NCBI RefSeq assembly: GCF_000448565.1
Contig: NZ_CM002128.1
Coordinates: 1,783,253 to 1,819,510 of the forward strand
DNA length: 36,258 nt
From: Streptococcus sp. HSISM1
GTDB lineage: Bacteria > Bacillota > Bacilli > Lactobacillales > Streptococcaceae
Direction: 5' to 3'
In this document: one piece after another, positions 1 through 10,239 of the stretch
Position numbering within the stretch: position 1 is the first letter of the stretch
Layout of the letters: every line of letters begins with the position of its first letter
Notes under the pieces: generated by a model
Databases searched by the model: none
What the model was told of the DNA's origin: nothing
Seen by the model: only the letters and a program-made list of their open reading frames with translations
Made by a program: the position numbers and the translations under genes

Positions 1-546
1 CCTTTGCGCATTCATGATTCGATTCGTATCATCCACTAAAGTTGGAACAAAGCGCAAACTCATAGATAGCATTAACCCAATCTCATGTGCTGGAACTTTA
101 ATAATTTTTAGTGGTGTGAGGATCTTTTCAACAGCATCTGCTAAACTCAATGGTGTCGTCGTCACGGTTAAAATCGTCGAATAAAAAATGATTAAAATAA
201 ATCTACAAAATATGATGGCGGCTTGCATCAATCCTTGGTCGGTTAATTTAAAAAACCACCATTGATACAAAATAGTTCCTTGAGAGGTCGCAAATAATTG
301 AAAAATGGTTGTAAAAGCAATGATAAAAATCATTGATTTTAAACCTTTAATATAAAAACTAACCGAAATCCTCGTTAGATACATTAAAACAAAAATAAAA
401 CCAAAGAGAAGAACATTTGTCTGGATATTATTTGCCCAAAACAGAAGAAATATGAATAAAAACATTGAGAGCAACTTCCCACGAGGATCTAGTTGGTGGA
501 TAATGGAGTTTCCAGGAATATACCTTCCCAAAATCATATTATTCAT
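1..546 (-). CDS. ecfT: ECF transporter transmembrane subunit EcfT, partial (C-terminus outside window)
   Basis: EcfT is the membrane scaffold of energy-coupling factor vitamin transporters. It couples the EcfA1/EcfA2 ATPases to interchangeable substrate-binding S components. The visible N-terminal part (about 182 codons) begins [12 protein letters not shown], continues with a DPRGKLL motif typical of the family, and then has several hydrophobic segments. The right coupling-helix region would lie beyond position 1. The start is ATG at 546, overlapping the ecfA2 stop by 8 bases; an in-frame ATG at 537 is an alternative. It is the last visible gene of the minus-strand operon ymfF to ecfT. Identification is by family resemblance and by position after two ecfA genes. 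Confidence 0.9.
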   Translation of the reverse strand, partial: MNNMILGRYIPGNSIIHQLDPRGKLLSMFLFIFLLFWANNIQTNVLLFGFIFVLMYLTRISVSFYIKGLKSMIFIIAFTTIFQLFATSQGTILYQWWFFKLTDQGLMQAAIIFCRFILIIFYSTILTVTTTPLSLADAVEKILTPLKIIKVPAHEIGLMLSMSLRFVPTLVDDTNRIMNAQR

Positions 547-1381
547 GAAGTAACAGCTCCTTTAGTTCCTCAATTTTGATTGGTAGTCTGTCCAGAGGAA
601 GTCCTCTTCGTTTCAATTGAAGAGCAAAATTCGTAATTTGTGGGACTCCTAATTGAAGTTTTTGTAAATACTCAACCTGTTGAAACACTTCCCTTGGGGA
701 TCCGTTTAGGACAAGTTTTCCCGCTTCTAAAGCAAATACAGTATCAGCAAAATTTGCTACATCATCCATCGTATGAGTTACCAGAACTAGGGTCATCCCA
801 TTTTTATGTAATGTCTCAAACAGCGCCATCAATTCCTTTCTTCCAGCAGGATCTAGACCTGCTGTTGGCTCGTCCAATACTAAAATCTCTGGTTCGATAG
901 CTAAAATACCTGCGATCGCAACCCGTCTCATCTGTCCACCAGATAGTTCAAATGGACTTTTATCATAGATAGACTCTTCTAAACCAACGATCGCTAATTT
1001 TTCTTTGGCTATTTCCTCCGCTTTGTCCTTAGGTACCCCAAAATTCTGTGGTCCAAAGGCTACATCAGCTAGAACGGTTTCTGCAAACAGCTGACTTTCT
1101 GGAAATTGAAAAACCAAACCAACCTTTTTTCTCAGGTACTTCATTTCTTTTGGCTCAGAATGATTATCTAAAACAAAATCTTCAAATTGAATCGTTCCTT
1201 TAGTCGGACGCAGTAAACCATTTAGTAATTGCAACAAAGTAGACTTGCCACTACCAGTATGCCCGATAATGGCTGTATAAGATCCATCTTTTATTTCCAA
1301 ACTAATATCAGAAAGCGCCTGCCCTTCAAAAGGACTTCCCTCTTGATAAGTATAATAGACATTCTTTAAAGAGATTCCCAT
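539..1381 (-). CDS. ecfA2: ECF transporter ATPase EcfA2
   Basis: One of two ATP-binding subunits that power uptake of vitamins and other micronutrients through EcfT. The 280-residue protein has a Walker A at about residues 40-48 (GHTGSGKST), a Q-loop near 92, the ABC signature LSGGQ at 146-150 and a Walker B ILVLDE at about 166-171. All catalytic motifs look intact. Its start (ATG at 1381) overlaps the end of ecfA1 by 16 bases and its end overlaps ecfT, so the three genes are probably translationally coupled. Length and motifs match the streptococcal CbiO2/EcfA2 protein. Confidence 0.95.
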   Translation of the reverse strand: MGISLKNVYYTYQEGSPFEGQALSDISLEIKDGSYTAIIGHTGSGKSTLLQLLNGLLRPTKGTIQFEDFVLDNHSEPKEMKYLRKKVGLVFQFPESQLFAETVLADVAFGPQNFGVPKDKAEEIAKEKLAIVGLEESIYDKSPFELSGGQMRRVAIAGILAIEPEILVLDEPTAGLDPAGRKELMALFETLHKNGMTLVLVTHTMDDVANFADTVFALEAGKLVLNGSPREVFQQVEYLQKLQLGVPQITNFALQLKRRGLPLDRLPIKIEELKELLLHE

Positions 1382-2190
1382 AATTGGTCTAATAACTCAC
1401 TTTCTGTTAGATAATCCTGTTTTAGCGGAAAATGCGAGCTGAGAGATTCTTGAACCTGCTTACTAAAAGGCTTATCTAGTCCAATCTCATTGAGGTCATT
1501 TCTTGAAAACAATTCCCGCGGCGTCATAGAAGACTCTAGTTTTCCTTTTTGAAACACGAGTGTTCGATCACTTAAGGCAATTTCGGTTAAATCATGGGTA
1601 ATGGAGATAATTGTTAATTGAAATTTTTTCTGAAGTTCTCTCATTACCGCCATTAGATCCTCTCTACCTTCTGGATCTAACATACTAGTTGCTTCATCAA
1701 GGATAATAATAGTTGGTCTCAAGGCGATAATACCTGCTATAGCCACCCGTTGCTTTTGACCACCTGACAAACGAGATGGTTCGCGATCTTTAAACTCCAG
1801 CATACCAACTTGCTCAATAGCCTTCTCCACACGTTGAAACATTTCTTCCCGTGGAATTCCTTGATTTTCTAAACCAAAGGCAACATCATCTTCTACTGTC
1901 GCACCAACAAATTGGTTATCAGGATTCTGAAATACAATCCCAATTTTACTACGGATTTCCCATATGGTTTCACGAGTCAGTTGTTTTCCATCAATGTAAA
2001 TCTCACCAGACTCAGCTTCCAAAAGACCATCAATCAGGCGTACAACTGTAGATTTCCCACTACCATTGTGTCCAACAATCGAAAGCCACTCTCCTTGTTT
2101 CACGTGAAACGAAACCGTGTCAATTTGATACTCTTCTACTGTTTTATCGTATCGAAAGGATACATTTTTTAGCTCAATCATCTGTTTCAT
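1366..2190 (-). CDS. ecfA1: ECF transporter ATPase EcfA1
   Basis: Second ATPase of the ECF transporter, expected to heterodimerise with EcfA2. It has 274 residues, with Walker [10 protein letters not shown] at about 40-48, signature LSGGQ and Walker [13 protein letters not shown], all intact. The start is ATG at 2190, immediately after the pgsA stop; an ATG three codons in (2181) is possible, and neither has a clear Shine-Dalgarno sequence, suggesting coupling to pgsA. The codons for F-H-V-K before the Walker A region (residues about 28-31) form a near-perfect parS sequence at 2096-2111, so this stretch seems to carry both protein and chromosome-partitioning information. Confidence 0.95.
   Translation of the reverse strand: MKQMIELKNVSFRYDKTVEEYQIDTVSFHVKQGEWLSIVGHNGSGKSTVVRLIDGLLEAESGEIYIDGKQLTRETIWEIRSKIGIVFQNPDNQFVGATVEDDVAFGLENQGIPREEMFQRVEKAIEQVGMLEFKDREPSRLSGGQKQRVAIAGIIALRPTIIILDEATSMLDPEGREDLMAVMRELQKKFQLTIISITHDLTEIALSDRTLVFQKGKLESSMTPRELFSRNDLNEIGLDKPFSKQVQESLSSHFPLKQDYLTESELLDQLWESL
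2096..2111. other. Candidate parS site inside ecfA1
   Basis: TGTTTCACGTGAAACG matches 15 of 16 positions of the Firmicute parS consensus TGTTTCACGTGAAACA, including the full 14-bp palindromic core. ParB is encoded in this window. Its neighbourhood, within about 20 kb of oriC, is where parS sites are expected. No binding data. Confidence 0.85.
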
Positions 2191-2730
2191 TTATTTAAAT
2201 GTGTCTTTAAAGAGATAGCTACTTCCCTTAAAGTAGTCGTAACCAGAATAAATTGTGAAAATCAATGCAATATAAAGCAACACTTGCCCTGGAAGAGTCC
2301 AATGGCAAAGCAAAAAGATAATGGCAAACATTTGGCTAAAGGTTTTAATTTTTCCAGGCATGGCTGCAGCAAGAACTGTACCACCTGTCTCAACAAGTAG
2401 AAGACGCAAACCAGTAACAGCTAACTCACGACAAATGATAACGGCTGCAATCCAAGCAGGAACCATTTTTAATTCAATCATCATGATAAAGGCTGACATG
2501 ACCAATAATTTATCTGCCATTGGATCGGCAAATTTACCAAAATTACTCACTACATTCCATTTTCGTGCAAGAAAGCCATCTAAATAATCTGTAATACTAG
2601 CAATTGCAAAAATAACTGCCGCTACAATATGTCCTAAGTAAGAGTGACTTAAACTTAAAATGGCAATAAAAATAGGAATCATCACAACCCGAATTAATGT
2701 CAATGCATTAGGAATATTTTCTTTTTTCAT
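2191..2730 (-). CDS. pgsA: CDP-diacylglycerol--glycerol-3-phosphate 3-phosphatidyltransferase
   Basis: Makes phosphatidylglycerolphosphate from CDP-diacylglycerol and glycerol-3-phosphate, the committed step to phosphatidylglycerol, in the membrane. The 179-residue protein carries the full CDP-alcohol phosphotransferase signature DGx2ARx8Gx3Dx3D (about residues 51-73, beginning DGFLAR and ending with FADPMAD) and several hydrophobic helices. The start is ATG at 2730 with a good GGAGG upstream. It sits between rodZ (31-base gap) and ecfA1 (abutting), the usual streptococcal order. Confidence 0.95.
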   Translation of the reverse strand: MKKENIPNALTLIRVVMIPIFIAILSLSHSYLGHIVAAVIFAIASITDYLDGFLARKWNVVSNFGKFADPMADKLLVMSAFIMMIELKMVPAWIAAVIICRELAVTGLRLLLVETGGTVLAAAMPGKIKTFSQMFAIIFLLCHWTLPGQVLLYIALIFTIYSGYDYFKGSSYLFKDTFK

Positions 2731-2761
2731 ACTTCCTCCAAAAAATAAACTATCTTTACAT

Positions 2762-3169
2762 CTATTTTACAGATGCTGTAAACTCATAAAAATATACGAT
2801 ATAAATCACAAAACCAAGAATGACAAAACTAACTAGTAGATAATACAGGATTGGTAACCAGCTCGCTTTCTGTCTTAATTTTCTTGAATGAAGCTCTTCG
2901 TCATCTACAAGTATTTCTTCATCAAATAACAATTCTTTTCCTTCACGAAAAGCTGTCAATAGGATGGACTCATCTAATCCCAAAGCCCATGCTAACTTTT
3001 TAAGATAGATCTGAGCGTAAAAGGGACTCGGTAATAGATCAAACTCATCGTTTTCCAACGCTTCTATATAAGGAATTTCAATGGCTGTCTTATTTGACAC
3101 ATCCTGTAAACTTAAGTGTAAATTTACTCTTGACAGTCTTAACACTTGACCAATCGTTCTCTTCTTCAT
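2762..3169 (-). CDS. rodZ: RodZ-like cell-shape protein, short form without extracellular domain
   Basis: RodZ is a membrane-anchored helix-turn-helix protein linked to the cell elongation machinery. The 135-residue product has an N-terminal HTH domain (residues 1 to about 75, with the typical LPSPFYAQIYLKK stretch), a basic linker and a single transmembrane segment at about 107-128, and then stops after about 8 residues (FTASVK). Other streptococcal RodZ proteins, from memory, are about 270 residues with a Ser/Thr-rich linker and an extracellular beta domain. Only 31 bases separate its stop from pgsA, so the missing domain is not simply out of frame. The start is ATG at 3169, 26 bases after ymfH. 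The gene is real; whether the short form is normal for this species is unknown. Confidence 0.85.
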   Translation of the reverse strand: MKKRTIGQVLRLSRVNLHLSLQDVSNKTAIEIPYIEALENDEFDLLPSPFYAQIYLKKLAWALGLDESILLTAFREGKELLFDEEILVDDEELHSRKLRQKASWLPILYYLLVSFVILGFVIYIVYFYEFTASVK

Positions 3170-3195
3170 GTTTTCCCTTCTTGATACATTGTTTA

Positions 3196-4470
3196 CTACT
3201 TTTGAAAAATCATATAGTCAACTATCTCAGCCTGGTCGATGAACTGACGTCCTAATTTGATGATATCTTGTAAACTAATACCTTGTAAAATCTTTGGAAG
3301 ATCATAAGAAGTGCTACCGTCTGAAAAATATTCAAACTGAGTGGCACTATACTCAAGCGAATTTAAACCTTGTAAGAAATCACCAAACATTTCGCTTTTA
3401 ATCGTATCCAAATGTTCCTGATTCACATCTGGATCCTTCTCAAATTGTTTGATCGCTGACCTAAATTGATGAGATAAGGACACCGGTTCTTGAGTATCCA
3501 TTGTCAAAATAACGAAATGAAATAATTCCTCAACCTCGACTTCAAGTGTCAATGAGTTGTCAATCTTCCCAGCTTCATATAAACTTTGAAACCGTTGCGA
3601 AGTCCAACCAAACATCATCGAAAATAGTAATTTCAACATCAATTTATAACGAAATTTTTCCTCTTCCTTAATGATATCATTTCCTCGAATTCCAATTGCC
3701 AACTTCGGAGTAGCAACTTCCATTCTACAAGATTGATTCAATTTTACTTCATTTTTTTCTACAGGAAAACGTTCTAACTCCACAGATGGATGAGGAGGAA
3801 CTAGATCATATTTCTTTACTACTTGCAATACTTCATCAACATCAAAGTTTCCGATCACTAATAAGTGCATTTGAGAGGGATGATAGAATAGATCAAAGTT
3901 TTCACGGAGATTATCTATTGTAATGTCAGAAATAGACTCCCTAGTCCCAGCAATATCATCTGCTAACGGTGTTCCAGGATATAAATTTTCTAAAGCACCA
4001 AAAAATAATCGATAGTCTGGACTATCTTGGTACATTCCAATTTCTTGTTGAATGATTTCTCTTTCCTTAGATACAGATTTTTCTGTAAAGGAAACCTTTG
4101 AAACCATCTCCAATAACAATTGAATATTTTCAGGGACCTTTGAAGTTGTTGAGAAAAGATAACTTGTCTTTGTAAAGCTTGTAAAGGCATTACTTTCCGA
4201 TCCTAAATGAACGAATTTTTTTAAATAATCTTGACCATTTTCATCTTCAAATACTTTATGTTCTAGAAAATGAGCAATTCCTGCAGGATATTGCCTTTCA
4301 TCACCATTCACTAGAATTCGTGTATCCACTGAGCCAAACTTAGTTGTGATTATTCCATAGGTTTCATAATAATCTTCTTTGGGAATTAAATGAATAGTCA
4401 ACCCATTTGACAAGCGTGTAAAGTATACTTGCTCACCAACTGATTCATAATATTTTTCTTTAATTTTCAA
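3196..4470 (-). CDS. ymfH: M16 family zinc metallopeptidase, YmfH-like
   Basis: Insulinase-family (M16) zinc peptidase of 424 residues. It keeps the inverted zinc motif HxxEH (HFLEH at residues 67-71) and a downstream glutamate in REIIQQEIG, so it should be catalytically competent. It is paired with ymfF, whose product lacks the motif, 8 bases upstream; such M16B pairs usually form active/inactive heterodimers (family knowledge). The substrate is not known. The start is TTG at 4470; an in-frame stop lies two codons upstream, so no longer start exists. Confidence 0.9.
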   Translation of the reverse strand: MKIKEKYYESVGEQVYFTRLSNGLTIHLIPKEDYYETYGIITTKFGSVDTRILVNGDERQYPAGIAHFLEHKVFEDENGQDYLKKFVHLGSESNAFTSFTKTSYLFSTTSKVPENIQLLLEMVSKVSFTEKSVSKEREIIQQEIGMYQDSPDYRLFFGALENLYPGTPLADDIAGTRESISDITIDNLRENFDLFYHPSQMHLLVIGNFDVDEVLQVVKKYDLVPPHPSVELERFPVEKNEVKLNQSCRMEVATPKLAIGIRGNDIIKEEEKFRYKLMLKLLFSMMFGWTSQRFQSLYEAGKIDNSLTLEVEVEELFHFVILTMDTQEPVSLSHQFRSAIKQFEKDPDVNQEHLDTIKSEMFGDFLQGLNSLEYSATQFEYFSDGSTSYDLPKILQGISLQDIIKLGRQFIDQAEIVDYMIFQK

Positions 4471-4478
4471 TCTTTACA

Positions 4479-5726
4479 CTACTTTCCTTCCATAAAATAA
4501 ACAGACTGTAAATTAATTGTTTTTGCCACTTCAATAATTTCTTCTCTACTAACCTTATCGATGGACTCTAACCACTCTTCTAAAGGAAGGACTTTCTTTC
4601 CTAGGATCGTTTTCAAATATTCCCTTTCAATCAAGGTATTTTGCCGATCCTGTGCTAATAAGGTCGTATTCACCAACATTTCTTTTGTCAATTGAAGCTC
4701 TGACTCTGTAAACTTGCCTCGTTTTAAATCATTCAACTGTCTCATAATCAAGGTCATTACTTTCGTACGAGATTCCTTATCAATGCCTGCAAAAACTCTC
4801 ATGAAGCCTGTAAAAATATCAAAATGGCTTGAGATTGTATAAGCGAGGCCTTCTTTCTCACGAATTATTTGAAAAAGTCTCGAATGCGAGAAAGCTCCCA
4901 GCATCCCATTTAATACAACTAGAGGGATATGGAGAGATTCTCCATACTGGGTAGAAAAATGGTAACCTAATTCTAAAATAGATTGTTGGTTTTGTTTTTG
5001 CTCTAACTTTTCTCTTACAACATTTGTAAAAGGTTGTTGATAGGTGACAGACAAATTGTTATCACGTGGCTTGAATTCAAACTGGTTCACTCGATCCACA
5101 ATAGCGACCTCATTAAAGTCACCTATGAAAAAGAAGTCAATGTTATCTAATTGGAGCATCTGATGAAACTGTTCAAGAGAACTTTGAGCTGTCTCTTGTC
5201 TCACTAAATCAACTTTCCCCAATCTTGACATCCCGATTGTTTCGTCTTCAAAAAATAGTTGATTCAATTGCCCATGTGCATAATAATAAGGCTCTTCAAT
5301 TTCTGACTCCAAATCGGAAATCGTATTTTTCTTTTCAACGTCAAATGTGTCACTGTCAAAGTGATCTTCTACTACCAAAGGTGAAAAGAAGATAGTTTCT
5401 ATAATGTCCAAAACCTCATCAGTAAGAACATTTTTCTTACTTAAAAAGTCATCGCGCACAAAGGAAATATTCAAATCAACATAATGAACACGCCCCCTCT
5501 TAGAGACTGAGGTTGACAATTCTACCCCGTATAGACTCGCTAATTTTTCACGGAATAATTGTGAAGTTGGATATTTTTGATTTGCAGTTTCCATCATACA
5601 GGCTACTAAAACACGCGCAGCCACGGTATTTTCATCTAATGGCGATGAAAAACGGACCTTAATTTTATTGGTTTTAAATTTTTTTGATTGAAGAAAGTGA
5701 AGATTCACGCCCTTTACTAATTCCAT
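4479..5726 (-). CDS. ymfF: M16 family peptidase-like protein, YmfF-like, no zinc motif
   Basis: Non-catalytic M16 homologue, likely partner of YmfH. The region where the zinc motif should be reads VLVACMMETANQ, with no HxxEH. I place the start at ATG 5726 (MELVKGVNLHF), which gives 415 residues and a GAGG ribosome site six bases upstream. An in-frame TTG at 5747 and ATG at 5732 are longer alternatives with poorer spacing. It is the first gene of the minus-strand operon and diverges from yaaA. An extended -10 promoter lies just upstream (5759-5767). Confidence 0.88.
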   Translation of the reverse strand: MELVKGVNLHFLQSKKFKTNKIKVRFSSPLDENTVAARVLVACMMETANQKYPTSQLFREKLASLYGVELSTSVSKRGRVHYVDLNISFVRDDFLSKKNVLTDEVLDIIETIFFSPLVVEDHFDSDTFDVEKKNTISDLESEIEEPYYYAHGQLNQLFFEDETIGMSRLGKVDLVRQETAQSSLEQFHQMLQLDNIDFFFIGDFNEVAIVDRVNQFEFKPRDNNLSVTYQQPFTNVVREKLEQKQNQQSILELGYHFSTQYGESLHIPLVVLNGMLGAFSHSRLFQIIREKEGLAYTISSHFDIFTGFMRVFAGIDKESRTKVMTLIMRQLNDLKRGKFTESELQLTKEMLVNTTLLAQDRQNTLIEREYLKTILGKKVLPLEEWLESIDKVSREEIIEVAKTINLQSVYFMEGK

Positions 5727-5758
5727 TTTCATCCTCGTTCTACTCAATAGTAACTTTC

Positions 5759-5767
5759 ATTATAACA
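5759..5767 (-). promoter_or_regulatory. Extended -10 promoter for ymfF operon
   Basis: Read on the minus strand this is TGT-TATAAT, a consensus extended -10. No good -35 element is visible 16-18 bases upstream. It would drive the ymfF to ecfT operon. Confidence 0.6.
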
Positions 5768-5852
5768 CGAAATCACACTAAAATCCTAATTCAAACTGTG
5801 AAAAAGCTCCTCAAATCACTCAACATTCTCTACCCTAGAAAAACTAAAAATA

Positions 5853-5861
5853 TGGTATAAT
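5853..5861 (+). promoter_or_regulatory. Extended -10 promoter for yaaA-recF
   Basis: TGG-TATAAT 21 bases before the yaaA start codon, a consensus extended -10 without a clear -35. It is divergent from the ymfF promoter. Confidence 0.6.
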
Positions 5862-5881
5862 AACACGCAAAGAGGTGAACT

Positions 5882-6243
5882 ATGAATTACAAATTATTTG
5901 ATGATTTTATTACATTACAAGCAATCTTAAAAGAACTCGGTATTATACAGAGTGGTGGTGCAATCAAAGCCTTTCTTCAAGAAAAAGAAGTCTTTGTTAA
6001 TGGTGAATTAGAACAACGGAGAGGCCGTAAACTTCGTGTCAATGATCAAATTGACATTCCTGAACTGAGCATAACTATCACCATTCTTGAACCTTCTCAA
6101 GAAGAAATAGAAGAGCATCTTAAAGAGAAAGAAGAAAAGGAACGTGTTGCTAAACTTGTCAAGCAACTCAATCAACAACAAAAGAAACTACCGACAAAGA
6201 CTAACAAAAAGAAAAAGCAATTCGCTTTCCTGGTATCTCGTAA
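5882..6243 (+). CDS. yaaA: S4-domain protein YaaA, C-terminal frameshift
   Basis: Small S4-type RNA-binding protein encoded next to recF in many Firmicutes; exact role unclear. The S4 fold covers about residues 1-70 ([20 protein letters not shown]). As written, the frame runs on to 6280 (132 residues) with an odd tail after residue 109. One additional A in the run 6206-6210 gives the usual ending [11 protein letters not shown] and a stop at 6241-6243 that overlaps the recF ATG as TAATG, restoring a 120-residue protein and classic stop-start coupling. I give the restored end. The start is ATG at 5882 with AGAGGTG upstream. Confidence 0.85.
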
Positions 6244-7337
6244 TGTGGTTAAAACAATTATCCATTCAACATTTTCGTAATTATCAAGAACTTGAAGTCG
6301 AGTTTCATCCTGGATTAAATATTTTCCTAGGTCAAAATGCTCAAGGAAAGACCAATATTCTCGAATCAATTTATTTTCTAGCTTTAACCAGAAGTCATCG
6401 AACACGAAATGATAAAGATCTCATCTATTTTGAATCCACCGATTTTAAAGTTTCTGGTCAATTACAAAGAGAAACTGGTCCCCTTCCATTAGAAATTTCC
6501 TTGACACCAAAAGGTCGGATAACTAAGGTAAATCATTTGAAACAAGCCAAATTATCGAACTATATTGGCCATATGAATGTTGTCCTTTTTGCACCCGAAG
6601 ATTTGCAACTGATCAAAGGATCACCTGCAGGGCGTCGAAAGTTTATTGACATTGAATTAGGTCAGATGAAACCTCTCTATTTATCCGACTTATCTCAATA
6701 CAACCATGTACTGAAACAAAGAAACAGTTATCTAAAAAATTCGGAAAAAATTGATGCTACATTTTTGGAGGTCTTAGATTCACAACTAGCTAATTTTGGA
6801 AGTCGCGTCATCCATCATCGGCTTGAGTTTATTAAAAAATTAGAAGCTAAAGCAGAAGAAAAACACACTCGACTTTCTGACAACAAAGAAGACCTATCGA
6901 TTCAATATCAGTCAACTGTTTTTTCTGAAGAAGGAAATGATATAGAAGAGCAGTTTCTCTCTATGTTGGAAAAAAACCGTCAGAAGGATATTTTTAGGAA
7001 AACAACAAGTATTGGGCCTCACAGGGATGATTTGGCATTTTTTATCAATAATATGAATGCTACCTTTGGTAGTCAGGGCCAGCATCGAAGTGTTGTTCTC
7101 TCTCTAAAATTAGCAGAAATTGAATTGATGGAAGAAATCACAAGAGAAAAGCCTATTTTATTACTTGACGATGTCATGAGCGAACTTGACAATTATCGTC
7201 AACTTCAACTACTTGAAACCATCTCTAATAATATTCAAACATTTATTACAACGACCACTCTCGATCATTTAAAAGACCTGCCTGAAGAGTTGAAAATTTT
7301 CACTGTTCAAGCCGGTCATATCAAAACAGCATCTTGA
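6243..7337 (+). CDS. recF: DNA replication and repair protein RecF
   Basis: RecF acts with RecO and RecR to load RecA at single-strand gaps. The 364-residue protein has Walker A GQNAQGKT at 30-37, the ABC/SMC-type signature region around [18 protein letters not shown], and Walker [13 protein letters not shown] near the C-terminus. I chose ATG 6243 ([14 protein letters not shown]) because it matches the family N-terminus. An in-frame start at 6144 would add 33 residues of out-of-frame yaaA sequence. Co-transcribed with yaaA. Confidence 0.96.
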   Translation: MWLKQLSIQHFRNYQELEVEFHPGLNIFLGQNAQGKTNILESIYFLALTRSHRTRNDKDLIYFESTDFKVSGQLQRETGPLPLEISLTPKGRITKVNHLKQAKLSNYIGHMNVVLFAPEDLQLIKGSPAGRRKFIDIELGQMKPLYLSDLSQYNHVLKQRNSYLKNSEKIDATFLEVLDSQLANFGSRVIHHRLEFIKKLEAKAEEKHTRLSDNKEDLSIQYQSTVFSEEGNDIEEQFLSMLEKNRQKDIFRKTTSIGPHRDDLAFFINNMNATFGSQGQHRSVVLSLKLAEIELMEEITREKPILLLDDVMSELDNYRQLQLLETISNNIQTFITTTTLDHLKDLPEELKIFTVQAGHIKTAS

Positions 7338-7365
7338 CAGAATTGTCAAGATGCTGTTATTTTTG
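7325..7365 (+). terminator. Terminator after recF, convergent with guaB
   Basis: A perfect 15-bp stem (7325-7339 with 7344-7358) and a 4-base loop overlap the recF stop codon, followed by a T-rich stretch. A strong rho-independent terminator for recF; it may also act on guaB transcripts arriving from the right. Confidence 0.9.
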
Positions 7366-7382
7366 TTTACAAATGTGTAAAT

Positions 7383-8885
<1,503 letters not shown>

Positions 8886-8919
8886 TTATTTGAGCAAGGC
8901 TCGAATTTTTATTGTTAAT

Positions 8920-8947
8920 ATCATACCATTCTATGGCAATTTGTCAA
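8920..8947 (-). promoter_or_regulatory. guaB promoter
   Basis: On the minus strand: -35 TTGACA (8942-8947), a 16-base spacer, and -10 TATGAT (8920-8925) preceded by TGG, so both a consensus -35 and an extended -10. Its strength fits a housekeeping purine gene. Confidence 0.85.
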
Positions 8948-9005
8948 TCATTTATTGGTAACTATCAATGAACGGTATAAAATGTTCGCTATTAATGAAG
9001 TCGTT

Positions 9006-10034
9006 TTATTTTTTAAAATAGGTAATTCCCATCGCAGATTTGACTTCATCCAATGTTTGAGCTGCTACATTTCGAGCACGTTCACTTCCTTTTTCAAGAA
9101 TAGAGTAGACTTCACCCATATCCTTTGCAAATTCAAGGCGTCTTTCACGAATTGGTCTTAATTCACGATCTAAAATTTCTAAAAGATATCGTTTGGTCTT
9201 TACATCACCAAGTCCACCACGTTGATAATGTTCTTTCATTTCTGCAATTTCAGCTGAATCTTCTGGACGGCCAAATACATCCAGGTAATGAAACACCATA
9301 TTGCCTTCGATTTTTCCTGGATCCTCTACTTTAATATGATCCGGATCGGTATACATACTCATCACTTTTTTCTTTAAAGTATCCGCATCATCAGCTAGGT
9401 AAATTCCATTATTCAATGATTTAGACATTTTAGCATTTCCATCTAAACCAGGTAAGCGCCCCGCTGCTTCATTTTCAGGATAAATTCCTTCCGGTTCCAC
9501 CAAAGTATCTGTGTTGTATGCATGATTAAAGGAACGAACAATCTCACGAGTTTGCTCAATCATAGGCTTTTGATCATTTCCTACTGGAACAAAATTCGCT
9601 TTAAATGCTGTGATATCGGCTGCTTGTGAAATAGGGTATACCAAAAATCCTGTTGGAATACTCTCACCAAAACCTTTTTGAGAAATCTCGGTTTTTACAG
9701 TTGGATTCCTTTCAAGTCGCGCCAAAGATACTAGATTCATGTAATACATGGTCAATTCCGCTAATTCAGGAATCTGACTTTGAATGAAAATCGTAACTTT
9801 TTCAGGATCTAGTCCAGCTGCCAGATAATCCAAAGCAACATTACCAATAGATTCTACAATCGTTTTTGGATCTTTTGCATGGTCTGTCAAAGCTTGCTGG
9901 TCTGCTAGGAAAACAAACATATTATACTCATCTTTATTTTGCAACAAGACGCGATTTTTTAAAGAACCAACATAGTGGCCAATATGGAGTTTTCCTGTCG
10001 GTCTATCTCCTGTCAGAATGATGGGTTTTGTCAT
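9006..10034 (-). CDS. trpS: Tryptophan--tRNA ligase
   Basis: Charges tRNA-Trp. The class I synthetase motifs are present: HIGH (residues 17-20 in [11 protein letters not shown]) and KMSKS (KMSKSLNN near residue 200). I chose ATG 10034 ([14 protein letters not shown]), with AAGGAGA five to six bases upstream, giving 341 residues; an upstream in-frame start at 10064 would add ten unsupported residues. Transcribed alone, ahead of guaB. I see no T-box leader in the short upstream region. Confidence 0.97.
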   Translation of the reverse strand: MTKPIILTGDRPTGKLHIGHYVGSLKNRVLLQNKDEYNMFVFLADQQALTDHAKDPKTIVESIGNVALDYLAAGLDPEKVTIFIQSQIPELAELTMYYMNLVSLARLERNPTVKTEISQKGFGESIPTGFLVYPISQAADITAFKANFVPVGNDQKPMIEQTREIVRSFNHAYNTDTLVEPEGIYPENEAAGRLPGLDGNAKMSKSLNNGIYLADDADTLKKKVMSMYTDPDHIKVEDPGKIEGNMVFHYLDVFGRPEDSAEIAEMKEHYQRGGLGDVKTKRYLLEILDRELRPIRERRLEFAKDMGEVYSILEKGSERARNVAAQTLDEVKSAMGITYFKK

Positions 10035-10062
10035 ACTCTTCTCCTTAATCGTTATCCCTATC

Positions 10063-10071
10063 ATTATAGCA
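10063..10071 (-). promoter_or_regulatory. trpS extended -10 promoter
   Basis: On the minus strand TGC-TATAAT, about 30 bases before the trpS start. There is no good -35, but a full extended -10. Confidence 0.6.
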
Positions 10072-10132
10072 CTTTCTAGTTGAAAATGTTAGTCTATCCT
10101 CTATGTTTGTAAGGAATTAACACTTTACTAAA

Positions 10133-10173
10133 CTGTCAATTTCGTTTACATCATTGTAAAAACAAATTGACAG
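10133..10173. repeat. 41-bp inverted repeat between trpS and the ABC-F gene
   Basis: Left arm CTGTCAATTT (10133-10142) pairs exactly with AAATTGACAG (10164-10173). Nested inside is TTTACA-TCAT-TGTAAA (10145-10160). It lies between the divergent trpS and ABC-F promoters. No T-tract follows on either strand, so an operator is more likely than a terminator. Confidence 0.6.
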
Positions 10174-10181
10174 TAAAAAAG

Positions 10182-10210
10182 TTGAATTTTCCCCTATTTT
10201 CTAGTAAAAT
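10182..10210 (+). promoter_or_regulatory. Promoter of the ABC-F gene
   Basis: -35 TTGAAT (10182-10187), a 17-base spacer and -10 TAAAAT (10205-10210), 30 bases before the TTG start codon. It begins 9 bases after the inverted repeat. Confidence 0.65.
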
Positions 10211-10239
10211 GAAGACATTATAGAAAGAGGAGAAAATCA

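Noticed and set aside
6201-6220. Programmed -1 frameshifting in yaaA at AAAAAG runs
   Set aside because: The heptamer A AAA AAG is not in the required reading phase, there is no clear downstream stem-loop, and the same -1 pattern occurs at six other unrelated runs.
10035-10132. T-box leader for trpS
   Set aside because: The upstream region is too short and has no T-box motif or specifier structure.
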